Position numbers and translations under genes: made by a program
Shown: positions 13,572 through 21,593 of the stretch, piece after piece
Numbering within the stretch: position 1 is the first letter of the stretch
How the letters are laid out: every line of letters begins with the position of its first letter
The notes under the pieces: model-generated
Databases searched by the model: none
Seen by the model: the letters and a program-made list of their open reading frames with translations, nothing else
What the model was told of the DNA's origin: nothing
Origin: RGIG5612 sp045600845
GTDB lineage: Bacteria > Bacillota > Clostridia > Lachnospirales > Lachnospiraceae
Assembly (NCBI GenBank): GCA_045600845.1
Contig: JAZRYR010000018.1
Location: 1 to 21,593, forward strand
Reading direction: 5' to 3'
DNA length: 21,593 nt

Positions 13572-15497
13572 ATGGCAAATAAAACAAGTACAAATTCATA
13601 TAATGCGGACTCCATAACAATATTAGAAGGTCTGGAAGCCGTAAGACGTCGTCCGGGAATGTATATCGGAAGTGTTTCCACGAAGGGTCTGAATCATCTG
13701 ATTTATGAAATCGTCGATAACTCCGTGGATGAGCATCTGGCCGGATACTGCAGCGAGATTACGGTTACTTTAAATGCGGATGGCTCTGTTACGGTTACCG
13801 ATAACGGCCGGGGCATCCCCGTAGGAATTAACCAGAAGACCGGTCTCCCGGCAGCAGAAGTCGTATTTACCATGCTTCATGCCGGCGGTAAGTTCGGTGA
13901 TGGAAACTATAAGATCTCCGGCGGTCTCCATGGTGTTGGCGCTTCGGTAGTTAACGCTTTAAGCACCTGGCTGGAAGTCAGCATTAAAAGAGAAGGCAAG
14001 GTTTATTACCAGCGCTTTGAAAGAGGAAAAAAGATCTGCGAATTAACAGAAAAGGGAACCTGCAGAAAGAGTGATTCCGGTACGACGGTTACCTTCCTTC
14101 CGGATCCGGAAATTTTTGAAAAAACCTATTTTAAGGCAGATGCCATTAAATCCAGACTTCACGAAACGGCTTATTTGAACCCGGAACTGTCCCTTGTTTT
14201 CAAGAATGATCGGTTCAATGAAACTGAGGAAGTAATCTTCTCGGAGCCGAAAGGAATTGTGGCTTATGTAGAGGAGTTAAATACCGGAAAAGAAGCCGTT
14301 ACACCTGTAGTATATTTTAAGGGCAAGGAAGAGGGCATCGAGGTTGAGGCAGCCCTTCAGTTTACTAATGACTTTCAGGAGAACATTTTAGGCTTCTGTA
14401 ATAATATTTATACCCAGGAGGGTGGAACCCATATTACTGGGTTTAAAGCCCGTTTTACCACCTTGATCAACAATTACGCCCGGGAACTGGGAATCCTGAA
14501 GGAAAAGGATGAAAACTTTACCGGGACTGATGCCCGGAATGGGATGACGGCTATCATAGCAGTAAAACATCCGGACCCGAGATTTGAAGGACAGACAAAG
14601 ACGAAGCTGGATAATCCGGATGCACAAAAGGTTACCAGCGATGTTACCGGAACAGAACTGGAACGTTATTATGACAAGAATCTGGAAAATCTGAAGGCAA
14701 CCATCGCCTGTGCAGAAAAAAGCGCAAAAATCCGTAAGGCGGAAGAAAAGACAAAGACCAACATGCTTTCCAAGTCTAAGTTTGTTATGGAAGGCAATGG
14801 AAAACTGGCCAACTGTGAGAGCAGGAATCCAGAAGAATGTGAGGTCTTTATTGTCGAAGGTGATTCGGCCGGCGGCAGTGCCAAAACGGCCCGGAACCGT
14901 AAGACTCAGGCAATTCTCCCGATCCGTGGAAAGATTCTGAATGTAGAAAAAGCTTCCATCGATAAAGTACTGGCTAATGCGGAAATCAAGACCATGATCC
15001 AGGCCTTTGGCTGTGGCTTTTCGGAAGGTTATGGAAATGATTTTGATATCAGCAAATTAAGATATAACAAGATTATCATCATGACCGATGCGGACGTAGA
15101 CGGAGCCCATATTGCGACGCTGCTTCTGACGTTCTTCTATCGTTTCATGCCGGAACTGATCCAGGCTGGCCATGTTTATCTTGCAACGCCGCCTCTTTAT
15201 AAGGCAATTCCAAAGAGAGGAGAAGAAGAATATCTTTATGACGATCTGGCTTTGGAGAAATACCGGGCGAAACATAAAGGGGACTTTGTCCTCCAAAGAT
15301 ATAAAGGTCTGGGGGAAATGGACGCAGACCAGTTATGGGAAACTACATTGGATCCGGAAAACCGGGTGCTGAAGAAAGTTGAAATCGATGATGCCAGACT
15401 GGCTTCTGAAGTTACCGAAATGCTTATGGGAAGCGATGTAGGTCCTAGAAAACAGTTCATCCATGATAATGCCAATCTGGCGGAGTTGGATGTATAA
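13572..15497 (+). CDS. parE: Type IIA topoisomerase subunit B (topoisomerase IV ParE / GyrB-like)
   Basis: This 641-residue protein is the ATPase/TOPRIM subunit of a type IIA topoisomerase that passes duplex DNA through a double-strand break. The GHKL ATPase domain shows YEIVDNSVDEH (catalytic E46, Mg-binding N50), DNGRGIP and GLHGVGASVVNALS. The transducer contains PRFEGQTKTKL. The TOPRIM domain has EGDSAGG (E429-G435), ILPIRGKILNVEKA and the D506-A-D508-V-D510 metal triad. QRYKGLGEMDADQLW ends the catalytic core. The GyrB/ParE family is certain. The ParE choice rests mainly on the partner gene lacking a GyrA box. The TKTKL segment is somewhat GyrB-like, so naming is less certain than function. 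parC follows after 34 bp. Confidence 0.9.
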   Translation: MANKTSTNSYNADSITILEGLEAVRRRPGMYIGSVSTKGLNHLIYEIVDNSVDEHLAGYCSEITVTLNADGSVTVTDNGRGIPVGINQKTGLPAAEVVFTMLHAGGKFGDGNYKISGGLHGVGASVVNALSTWLEVSIKREGKVYYQRFERGKKICELTEKGTCRKSDSGTTVTFLPDPEIFEKTYFKADAIKSRLHETAYLNPELSLVFKNDRFNETEEVIFSEPKGIVAYVEELNTGKEAVTPVVYFKGKEEGIEVEAALQFTNDFQENILGFCNNIYTQEGGTHITGFKARFTTLINNYARELGILKEKDENFTGTDARNGMTAIIAVKHPDPRFEGQTKTKLDNPDAQKVTSDVTGTELERYYDKNLENLKATIACAEKSAKIRKAEEKTKTNMLSKSKFVMEGNGKLANCESRNPEECEVFIVEGDSAGGSAKTARNRKTQAILPIRGKILNVEKASIDKVLANAEIKTMIQAFGCGFSEGYGNDFDISKLRYNKIIIMTDADVDGAHIATLLLTFFYRFMPELIQAGHVYLATPPLYKAIPKRGEEEYLYDDLALEKYRAKHKGDFVLQRYKGLGEMDADQLWETTLDPENRVLKKVEIDDARLASEVTEMLMGSDVGPRKQFIHDNANLAELDV

Positions 15498-15531
15498 AAA
15501 CTTGAAGTATTGATACAGGAGAGATATCAAA

Positions 15532-18009
15532 ATGCCGGAAAAAATACTTAATAGCGAATATTCAGACGTGATGCAGAAATCCTATATCGATTATGCCATG
15601 AGCGTTATCTGTGCCAGAGCCGTACCGGATGTAAGGGATGGCTTGAAACCGGTACAAAGAAGGGTTCTTTACGCCATGTCTCAATTAGGTCTGAAAGCAG
15701 ATCGGCCACACAGAAAATCGGCTCGTATCGTTGGTGATGCCATGGGTAAATATCATCCTCATGGTGACTCTTCCATTTACGAAACCTTAGTTGTAATGGA
15801 GCAGGATTTTAAGAAGGGAATGCCTTTGGTTGATGGCCATGGAAACTTTGGCTCTATCGAAGGCGATGGCGCCGCTGCGATGCGATATACAGAAGCCCGA
15901 CTGCAGAAATTCACCCAGGATGTTTATCTGGCAGATCTGGATAAAGACGTGGTTGATTTTGTGCCGAATTTTGATGAAACAGAAAAAGAGCCGGCGGTTC
16001 TTCCGGTACGAGTTCCGAATATTCTGATTAATGGTTCCGAAGGTATTGCGGTAGGTATGACCACCAGTATTCCGACGCACAACCTGAATGAAGTTGTGGA
16101 TGCCATGATTGCTTATATGAAAAAAAATTCCATCACCACCGAAGAACTTATGGAATATATGCCGGGTCCGGATTTCCCTACGGGAGGTTTGGTAATTAAT
16201 AAATCCGAGTTAAAGAATATTTATGAAACCGGTGTAGGTAAAATCAAACTTCGTGGCAAGGTTGTTTTAGAACCGGCCAAGAGAAAATCCGATAAAGACA
16301 AATTAGTTATTACTGAAATTCCTTATACGATGATTGGCGCAAACATCGGCAAGTTTATTTTAGATGTCTGTGATTTAGTGGAATCAAAAAAAACGACCGA
16401 TATTGTAGATGTATCCAATGAATCTTCCAAAGAAGGTACCCGTATCGTTCTGGAACTGAAAAAGGGAGCAGACCCGATAAAAATCGAGAACTTGCTCTAC
16501 AAAAAAACGAAACTGGAAGATACTTTTGGTGTGAATATGCTGGCCATCGTGGATGGAAAGCCAGAAGTTTTAGGTTTAAAGGATATTATCCGCCACTGTG
16601 TGGATTTCCAGTATGAAATCAACACCAGAAAATTCAACACCCTTCTTGCAAAAGACAAAGAGCAGAAGGAAATCAAAGAAGGCCTGATTAAAGCCTGCGA
16701 TATTATCGACCTCATTATTGAAATCATCCGTGGTTCTGAGAATGTATCCCTGGCGAAAAACTGTCTGATTCATGGTGATGTTCAAAATGTAAAATTCAAG
16801 TCGGAATCTTCCAGAAAAGAAGCTTCCAAGCTTGCTTTTACGGAAAAACAGGCTCAGGCTATCCTGGACTTAAGGTTATCGAAACTGATCGGCTTGGAAA
16901 TTCTTCAGTTAAAAGACGAGTATGAAAAACTTTTAAAAGAAATCGAAGAATATGAAAAGATTTTAGATGATAAGAGCGCTATGCGCAAAGTTATCATTAA
17001 AGACTTAGAGAAAATCAAAAAAGAGTATGGCTATGACCGAAAGACGGAGATCCTTGATGGAGAAGCTGCGGTATTCGAAGAAGAAAAGATTAAAGAGCAG
17101 GAAGTTGTATTTCTCATGGACCGCTTCGGATATTCCAAAATTATCGATGTGGCTGCTTATGAGAAAAATGTTGCGGTTATTGACGCAGACAATAAATATG
17201 CAATCCGCTGCATGAATACCGACCGCATCTGCATCTTTACAAATCTGGGAATGGTTCATCAGGTAAAAGTTTCCAAAGTACCATTAAAGAAACCGAAAGA
17301 TAAAGGTCTGCCGATTGATAATATTTGTAACTATTCCAGTTCCAAGGAAGATATCGTGCAGATTTGCCCGTTGGGCGAACTGAAAATGAATATGATGCTG
17401 TTCACTACCAAGAAGGGCATGATGAAATTTGTAGATGCGACCGAATTTGAAATGAGCAGATTATCCGCAGCTGCCACAAAGCTGACCGATGGTGATGAAG
17501 TTGTAAGCATCGATTTGTTTGATGCTTCCGACAAGATAGTCTACGATGCCGGAGAGCCAGATTTTGATGAAGAACCAAGCATTTTTATTTCCGGTGGCTC
17601 CGATGATGGAATTAGTGAATATATCGATCCGGATGGCGACCAGTTAACCTTCCAGTTTATTGATTATGATGATGGAAGTATCTCGGAAGAGCTTCTCTAT
17701 GAAGAAGAGAAGGAAGAGCCAAAGACGGAAGAAAAATCCAAGGAACCGGTATTCTCCACGAATAAGATGGTAGTACTTCAGACCAAAGACGGCGTTTTCT
17801 TACGGTTTAAGCTGAATGAAGTACCAGAGAAACATAAAGGCGCAGTTGGTGTAAGAGCGATTAAACTGAATGAAGATGATGAAATCGATAAGGTATATAT
17901 TGTAGGATTTGGGGATAAGGCGACCATTGAATATCACAACAAGCAGGTAGAATTGATGAAAATCAAATTATCCAAGCGTGATACGAAGGGAACCAAAATC
18001 CGTACCTGA
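15532..18009 (+). CDS. parC: Type IIA topoisomerase subunit A (topoisomerase IV ParC / GyrA-like)
   Basis: This is an 825-residue DNA-cleaving subunit. The N-terminal winged-helix domain carries KPVQRRVLYAM, the quinolone-determining loop KYHPHGDSSIYE (S80 and E84, the same numbers as in E. coli ParC) and the catalytic tyrosine Y119 in AAMRYTEARL. A long coiled coil at about 440-510 is rich in Lys/Glu, and the C-terminal beta-pinwheel follows. In its first blade the canonical GyrA box QRRGGKG is missing (the region near 541-547 reads AAYEKNV), which favours decatenating topoisomerase IV over supercoiling gyrase. The pinwheel is interrupted by a 68-residue acidic insert (672-739, 25 Asp/Glu and 4 Lys). 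AGGAGAG lies 8 bases before the ATG. It forms an operon with parE. Residues S80/E84 are the wild-type, quinolone-sensitive pair. Confidence 0.9.
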   Translation: MPEKILNSEYSDVMQKSYIDYAMSVICARAVPDVRDGLKPVQRRVLYAMSQLGLKADRPHRKSARIVGDAMGKYHPHGDSSIYETLVVMEQDFKKGMPLVDGHGNFGSIEGDGAAAMRYTEARLQKFTQDVYLADLDKDVVDFVPNFDETEKEPAVLPVRVPNILINGSEGIAVGMTTSIPTHNLNEVVDAMIAYMKKNSITTEELMEYMPGPDFPTGGLVINKSELKNIYETGVGKIKLRGKVVLEPAKRKSDKDKLVITEIPYTMIGANIGKFILDVCDLVESKKTTDIVDVSNESSKEGTRIVLELKKGADPIKIENLLYKKTKLEDTFGVNMLAIVDGKPEVLGLKDIIRHCVDFQYEINTRKFNTLLAKDKEQKEIKEGLIKACDIIDLIIEIIRGSENVSLAKNCLIHGDVQNVKFKSESSRKEASKLAFTEKQAQAILDLRLSKLIGLEILQLKDEYEKLLKEIEEYEKILDDKSAMRKVIIKDLEKIKKEYGYDRKTEILDGEAAVFEEEKIKEQEVVFLMDRFGYSKIIDVAAYEKNVAVIDADNKYAIRCMNTDRICIFTNLGMVHQVKVSKVPLKKPKDKGLPIDNICNYSSSKEDIVQICPLGELKMNMMLFTTKKGMMKFVDATEFEMSRLSAAATKLTDGDEVVSIDLFDASDKIVYDAGEPDFDEEPSIFISGGSDDGISEYIDPDGDQLTFQFIDYDDGSISEELLYEEEKEEPKTEEKSKEPVFSTNKMVVLQTKDGVFLRFKLNEVPEKHKGAVGVRAIKLNEDDEIDKVYIVGFGDKATIEYHNKQVELMKIKLSKRDTKGTKIRT

Positions 18010-18149
18010 TTGCAGGAAGGTTAGGGAAAATGCTGAAAAAAAGCAGAAAAATCCTTGTATTTACGGGAAAATACCGATTGAAATAGCATGCCCATCAGTC
18101 TATGATGTTACTTAAAAATATTGGCGAAAGCCGGAAAGAAGGAAACGAT

Positions 18150-19241
18150 ATGGATAAGAAGTTACGAGTTGGCGTTTTAGGTGCAACAGGAATGGTTGGC
18201 CAGAGATTTGTCACTCTTCTTGAGAACCACCCATGGTTCGAAGTAGTGTTACTGGCAGCAAGTGAAAGAAGTGCTGGAAAAACATACGAAGAAGCTGTTG
18301 GCGCAAAATGGAAATTAGACACACCAATGCCGGAACGTCTTAAAACCATGATCGTTAAGAATTTAAATGACATTGAAGAAAATGCAAAGGAAGTAGACTT
18401 CTGCTTCAGTGCGGTAGATATGGACAAAGAAGCTATCCGTGCTTTTGAGGATGCTTATGCAAAGACCGAAACTCCTGTAGTTTCCAACAACTCTGCACAT
18501 AGATGGACTCCGGATGTTCCTATGATTATTCCGGAAATTAACCCGGAACACATCGAGGTTATTGAGTTCCAGAGAAAACGTCTGGGAACAAAGAAAGGCT
18601 TCGTAGCCGTAAAACCGAACTGCTCCATCCAGAGCTATACTCCTGCATTAAACGCTCTGAAAGATTTCGGACCAAAGGAAGTTGCGGTATGTACTTATCA
18701 GGCAATCTCTGGTGCTGGAAAAACTTTCAAGGATTGGCCGGAAATGATTGAAAACGTGATTCCATTTATCGGTGGCGAAGAAGAAAAGAGCGAAAAAGAG
18801 CCTCTCCGTGTATGGGGCAAGGTGGATAGAGAAAAAGGTGAGATCGTTCCTGCAGAAGGTCCGATTATCACAGCACAGTGCATCCGAGTTCCTGTATTGA
18901 ATGGACATACGGCAGCAGTATTTGTAAAATTTGACAAGAAACCTTCCAAAGAAGAAATGATTGAAAGATGGAGAGCTTACAAGGGTGTTCCTCAGGAACT
19001 GGAACTTCCAAGTGCTCCGAAGAATTTCATTCAGTACTTTGAAGAAGAAAACCGTCCACAGCCGAAGCTGGACGTAGATTATGAAAATGGAATGGGCGTT
19101 TCCTTAAGCAGACTTCGTGACGATACTTTATTTGATTACAAGTTTGTAGGACTTTCTCATAATACTGTCCGTGGCGCAGCAGGCGGAGCCATCCTCTTAG
19201 CAGAACTTCTGACAGCAAAAGAGTATATTACAGCAAAATAA
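18150..19241 (+). CDS. asd: Aspartate-semialdehyde dehydrogenase, archaeal/fungal type
   Basis: This 363-residue enzyme reduces L-aspartyl-4-phosphate to aspartate-semialdehyde with NADPH, the branch point to lysine/diaminopimelate, threonine and methionine. The start at 18150 (MDKKLRVGVLGATGMVG) has AGAAGGAAA in front; the frame opens 48 bases earlier without support. The nucleotide loop is G11-ATGMVG17. The catalytic cysteine is C158 in VKPNCSIQ. QAISGAGKT and IPFIGGEEEK follow. H253 in NGHTAAVF is the likely catalytic histidine. The HPWFEVVLLAASERSAGK pattern and overall layout match the class described for archaea and fungi (like yeast Hom2) rather than the E. coli class, although several Clostridia use it. 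Its product also supplies the homoserine branch used by MetY. It lies 140 bp after parC with no terminator. Confidence 0.94.
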   Translation: MDKKLRVGVLGATGMVGQRFVTLLENHPWFEVVLLAASERSAGKTYEEAVGAKWKLDTPMPERLKTMIVKNLNDIEENAKEVDFCFSAVDMDKEAIRAFEDAYAKTETPVVSNNSAHRWTPDVPMIIPEINPEHIEVIEFQRKRLGTKKGFVAVKPNCSIQSYTPALNALKDFGPKEVAVCTYQAISGAGKTFKDWPEMIENVIPFIGGEEEKSEKEPLRVWGKVDREKGEIVPAEGPIITAQCIRVPVLNGHTAAVFVKFDKKPSKEEMIERWRAYKGVPQELELPSAPKNFIQYFEEENRPQPKLDVDYENGMGVSLSRLRDDTLFDYKFVGLSHNTVRGAAGGAILLAELLTAKEYITAK

Positions 19242-19326
19242 ATAACAATCTGTGTCGGTCCGGATGGGGCAGACTGCAGGTGGAATTAGACAGTAGTTTT
19301 AAACAATATTATACGAGGTGACAACG

Positions 19327-20829
19327 ATGAAAATCCGAACAAGATATGCTCCTAGCCCGACCGGCAGAATGCATGTAGGTAATTTAAGAACAGCCCTTTA
19401 TGAGTACCTGATTGCACGCCATGAAGATGGTGAATTTATCTTAAGAATTGAAGATACCGACCAGGAACGTTTTTTTGAAGGTGCTCTGGAAATTATTTAC
19501 CATACCATGGAGGAAACCGGACTGGATTACGATGAAGGGCCAGACAAACCGGGGGATTGTGGACCATATGTTCAGTCGGAACGTGTGGAAGCCGGCATCT
19601 ATATGGAATATGCGAAACAGCTGGTAGAAAAAGGCGAAGCATATTACTGCTTCTGTACAAAAGAACGTCTGGAATCTTTAAAACAGGAAGTAGCCGGAAA
19701 AGAAATCGTTGTTTATGATAAACATTGCCTCTACCTTTCCAAAGAAGAAGTGGAAGCGAATCTGGCTTCCGGAATGCCTTATGTAATCCGCCAGAATATT
19801 CCAAACGAAGGAACTACGACTTTTGTTGACGATATTTACGGAGCAATTACTGTAGAGAATTCCGAACTGGATGACATGATTCTGATTAAATCGGATGGAT
19901 ATCCTACCTATAATTTTGCAAATGTTGTAGACGACCATCTGATGGGAATCACTCATGTTGTAAGAGGAAATGAGTACCTTTCTTCTACACCAAAATATAT
20001 TCGTCTGTATGATGCTTTTGGCTGGGAACCTCCAGTATTTGTTCATCTGCCTTTAATCACAGACGAAGAGCATCATAAGCTTTCCAAGAGAAGCGGTCAT
20101 TCTTCTTTCGAAGATCTGGTAGAGCAAGGCTTCTTACCAGAAGCGATTGTAAACTTTATTGCTCTTTTAGGCTGGAGTCCGGAAGGAAACGAAGAGTTAT
20201 TCAACCTGCAACAGTTAATCGAAGCTTTTGACTATAAGAGAGTCAATAAGAGTCCTGCTGTTTTCGATATGGTAAAACTGCGTTGGATGAACGGTGAATA
20301 TATTAAGAATCTGGCCTTTGACGAATATAAGAAATATGCTGCCCCTTATGTAAAACAGATTTTTGCAAAAGAAGAAGAGGGCGTTAGCGTCAATGCAGAT
20401 GGTGTGAAATTCGAAGAAGCAGCTCTGGATAAGATTATGGATCTGGTAAAAACCAGAATCGAAATCTTCCCGGATATTCCGGAAAAAATTGATTTCTTAA
20501 ATCAGCTTCCGGAATATGATGTAGCAATGTACACCCACAAAAAGATGAAAACAAATTCGGGGAACTCCTTAGAAGTACTGAAGGAAACCTTACCTCTTCT
20601 AAAGGCTCAGGAAGATTATTCCGTAGACGCTCTGCATGATCTGATTTCGGACTATATTGCAAAGAAAGAAGTAAAAAATGGTCTTGTTTTATGGCCATTA
20701 AGAACAGCAGTTTCCGGAAAACAGAGTACTCCCGGCGGAGCTTTCGAGATTATGGAAATTCTTGGAAAAGAGGAATCTCTCCGCAGAATTAAAGTGGGAA
20801 TCGAAATGCTGGAAGCAGCAAATGCGTAA
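19327..20829 (+). CDS. gltX: Glutamate-tRNA ligase
   Basis: This 500-residue class Ic synthetase charges tRNA-Glu (and possibly tRNA-Gln, if the organism uses the amidotransferase route). The HIGH motif is H16-V-G-N19 inside APSPTGRMHVGNLRTALYEYL. The KMSKS motif is K251-L-S-K-R255, followed by GHSSFEDLVEQGFLPEAIVNFIALLGWSPE. YYCFC and a later KHC fit the zinc-binding insert. The C-terminal helical anticodon-binding domain is complete and ends in TPGGAFEIMEILGKEES. The frame can be read from a GTG at 19318, but GAGGTGA (19315-19321) is the ribosome site for the ATG at 19327. It is the last gene of the rightward run and ends in a strong terminator. Confidence 0.97.
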   Translation: MKIRTRYAPSPTGRMHVGNLRTALYEYLIARHEDGEFILRIEDTDQERFFEGALEIIYHTMEETGLDYDEGPDKPGDCGPYVQSERVEAGIYMEYAKQLVEKGEAYYCFCTKERLESLKQEVAGKEIVVYDKHCLYLSKEEVEANLASGMPYVIRQNIPNEGTTTFVDDIYGAITVENSELDDMILIKSDGYPTYNFANVVDDHLMGITHVVRGNEYLSSTPKYIRLYDAFGWEPPVFVHLPLITDEEHHKLSKRSGHSSFEDLVEQGFLPEAIVNFIALLGWSPEGNEELFNLQQLIEAFDYKRVNKSPAVFDMVKLRWMNGEYIKNLAFDEYKKYAAPYVKQIFAKEEEGVSVNADGVKFEEAALDKIMDLVKTRIEIFPDIPEKIDFLNQLPEYDVAMYTHKKMKTNSGNSLEVLKETLPLLKAQEDYSVDALHDLISDYIAKKEVKNGLVLWPLRTAVSGKQSTPGGAFEIMEILGKEESLRRIKVGIEMLEAANA

Positions 20830-20843
20830 TTAATAATTAAAAA

Positions 20844-21593
20844 TCAGTGGAAAAAGCAGTCCAGGAATTCGGAGGGGGCTGCTTTTTTATTGCGAATGAT
20901 TTCAGTATAACCCAAACGCAGAGATTTTCGTGCTCTAGTCATAGCTACATAAAGGATTCGACGTTCTTCTGCAATGGCCTCCTTGGTATCCGCCTTTTTT
21001 CCGGGAATAACGTCCTGATTTAAATCTGGAAGATATACAATGTTAAATTCTAGGCCTTTGGCGCCGTGCATGGTCATAATCTGCACCGCATCTGCCTCTT
21101 CTTTCCGGTTCATATTATTAGATTCTTTGGAAATTGTTTTAAACCGATGGTTATTTTGAGATTCGGCCTCTTCTGACTCGTTCATTACAGCTAACCATTC
21201 TTCTAATGTAGTAAGATCTTTGCAGCTTTCCCTAAGCTCCTCCAGTTCATCCTCCAGTTCTTCCAAGGAAATCTGATGGGTCCTTGCATATTCTTTCAGA
21301 TAGTTTTCATATCCAACCGCCTTCAGAATATAAGTAATAGCCGCATAGGGACTACATTTCGAAAGAAAATACAGATCTTTTTTCAGCTTATGAATTTGGG
21401 AGAGAAGGTCAGAGTTTCCTGCGTAATATTGACGGAGGCTTGAGAACAGACAAGATATGGAATCCTCACTGGATGTTTCGGAAAGAGCCATTCTGGAAAT
21501 ATAGCGGGACGGCTTGTTCAGAATTCGTAGCAGACAGGAGCGGATGTTCGGAGCGATTTTTCCTTGCGATGAAATCCGGCCGGACAAGTGAAG
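20844..21593 (-). CDS. UvrD/PcrA-like DNA helicase, C-terminal part (runs off window)
   Basis: This is the 3' end of a superfamily 1A 3'-to-5' DNA helicase. The frame stays open to the right edge, so the true start lies outside the window and only about the last 250 residues are visible. Motif V is VQIMTMHGAKGLEFNIVYLPDLN and motif VI is EERRILYVAMTRARKSL, where the arginine contacts the ATP gamma-phosphate. Upstream are part of the 2B region (ILNKPSRYISRM) and an acidic, coiled-coil-like stretch (EELEDELEELRE). Only about 30 residues follow motif VI, so the usual PcrA/UvrD C-terminal extension is missing. This is probably a short UvrD-like paralog rather than the main pcrA. It converges on gltX with only 14 bp between the stop codons, and its last codons contain the gltX terminator. 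Confidence 0.9.
   Translation of the reverse strand, partial: LHLSGRISSQGKIAPNIRSCLLRILNKPSRYISRMALSETSSEDSISCLFSSLRQYYAGNSDLLSQIHKLKKDLYFLSKCSPYAAITYILKAVGYENYLKEYARTHQISLEELEDELEELRESCKDLTTLEEWLAVMNESEEAESQNNHRFKTISKESNNMNRKEEADAVQIMTMHGAKGLEFNIVYLPDLNQDVIPGKKADTKEAIAEERRILYVAMTRARKSLRLGYTEIIRNKKAAPSEFLDCFFH
20851..20890 (+). terminator. Bidirectional terminator shared by convergent gltX and helicase genes
   Basis: AAAAAGCAG (20851-20859) pairs perfectly with CTGCTTTTT (20879-20887) and a short inner TCC/GGA pairing is possible. A T-run follows on the plus strand, and the opposite arm gives a T-run on the minus strand. The whole stem lies inside the last codons of the helicase gene. Confidence 0.8.

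Noticed and set aside
13572..18009. Calling the pair gyrB/gyrA
   Set aside because: The A subunit lacks a GyrA box and has the ParC-like S80/E84 loop, so topoisomerase IV is preferred. Some GyrB-like features in the B subunit are noted in its entry.
18010..18149. Possible terminator/promoter between parC and asd
   Set aside because: Only 4-6-bp stems (TGCT/AGCA, GTATTT/AAATAC) and a poor TTGTAT-TGAAAT pair were found, too weak to annotate.
19242..19326. Possible T-box leader before gltX (and before trpS)
   Set aside because: The gaps are only 85 and 49 bp, and no T-box sequence TGGNACCGCG or specifier hairpin is present.

Overview
The window looks like chromosome of a low-to-mid GC anaerobic Firmicute, most likely a gut Clostridia / Lachnospiraceae-type bacterium. 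The reasons are strong AGGAGG-type ribosome sites, AT-rich spacers, a stand-alone URO-D-family protein, an archaeal/fungal-type aspartate-semialdehyde dehydrogenase, a ParE/ParC pair beside tRNA synthetases, and a large InlB-repeat surface protein with a sortase-like tail. The genus cannot be fixed from the sequence alone.

Layout. 1-440 holds no convincing gene, but it carries two near-identical direct repeats that resemble the terminal repeats of an IS21-family element. 441-4251 is a sulfur block: a LysR-type regulator divergent from an O-acetylhomoserine sulfhydrylase (metY), which is followed at once by a MATE exporter. 4381-5136 encodes a secreted lipoprotein made of two tandem domains with cystatin-like signatures. 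5256-5635 is a broken, internally deleted sfsA remnant. It lies downstream of a CBS-pair protein (5669-6364, minus strand) whose N-terminal helical domain carries an R-N-x3-H motif like that of HEPN proteins. Divergent from it is an 1134-residue surface protein (6568-9972), followed by a small two-segment membrane protein and a URO-D superfamily protein.

From about 11877 to 20829 lies a same-strand housekeeping run: folA (dihydrofolate reductase), trpS, parE, parC, asd and gltX. No convincing terminator separates them, so some co-transcription is likely. gltX ends in a strong hairpin terminator that lies inside the 3' coding end of a convergent UvrD/PcrA-like helicase running off the right edge.

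Starts. Seven open reading frames are longer at the 5' end than the likely genes. Ribosome sites or embedded promoters move the starts to 6364 (minus), 6568, 10202, 10632, 12003, 18150 and 19327.

Verdict. Most of the window is ordinary core genome, and no multi-gene defence or mobile system is visible. The items most worth a second look are the double cystatin-like lipoprotein, the HEPN-like/CBS fusion, the palindrome cluster at the folA promoter, the shared LysR/metY promoter palindrome, the sfsA remnant and the acidic insert in ParC. No rRNA, tRNA, CRISPR array or recognisable riboswitch was found.
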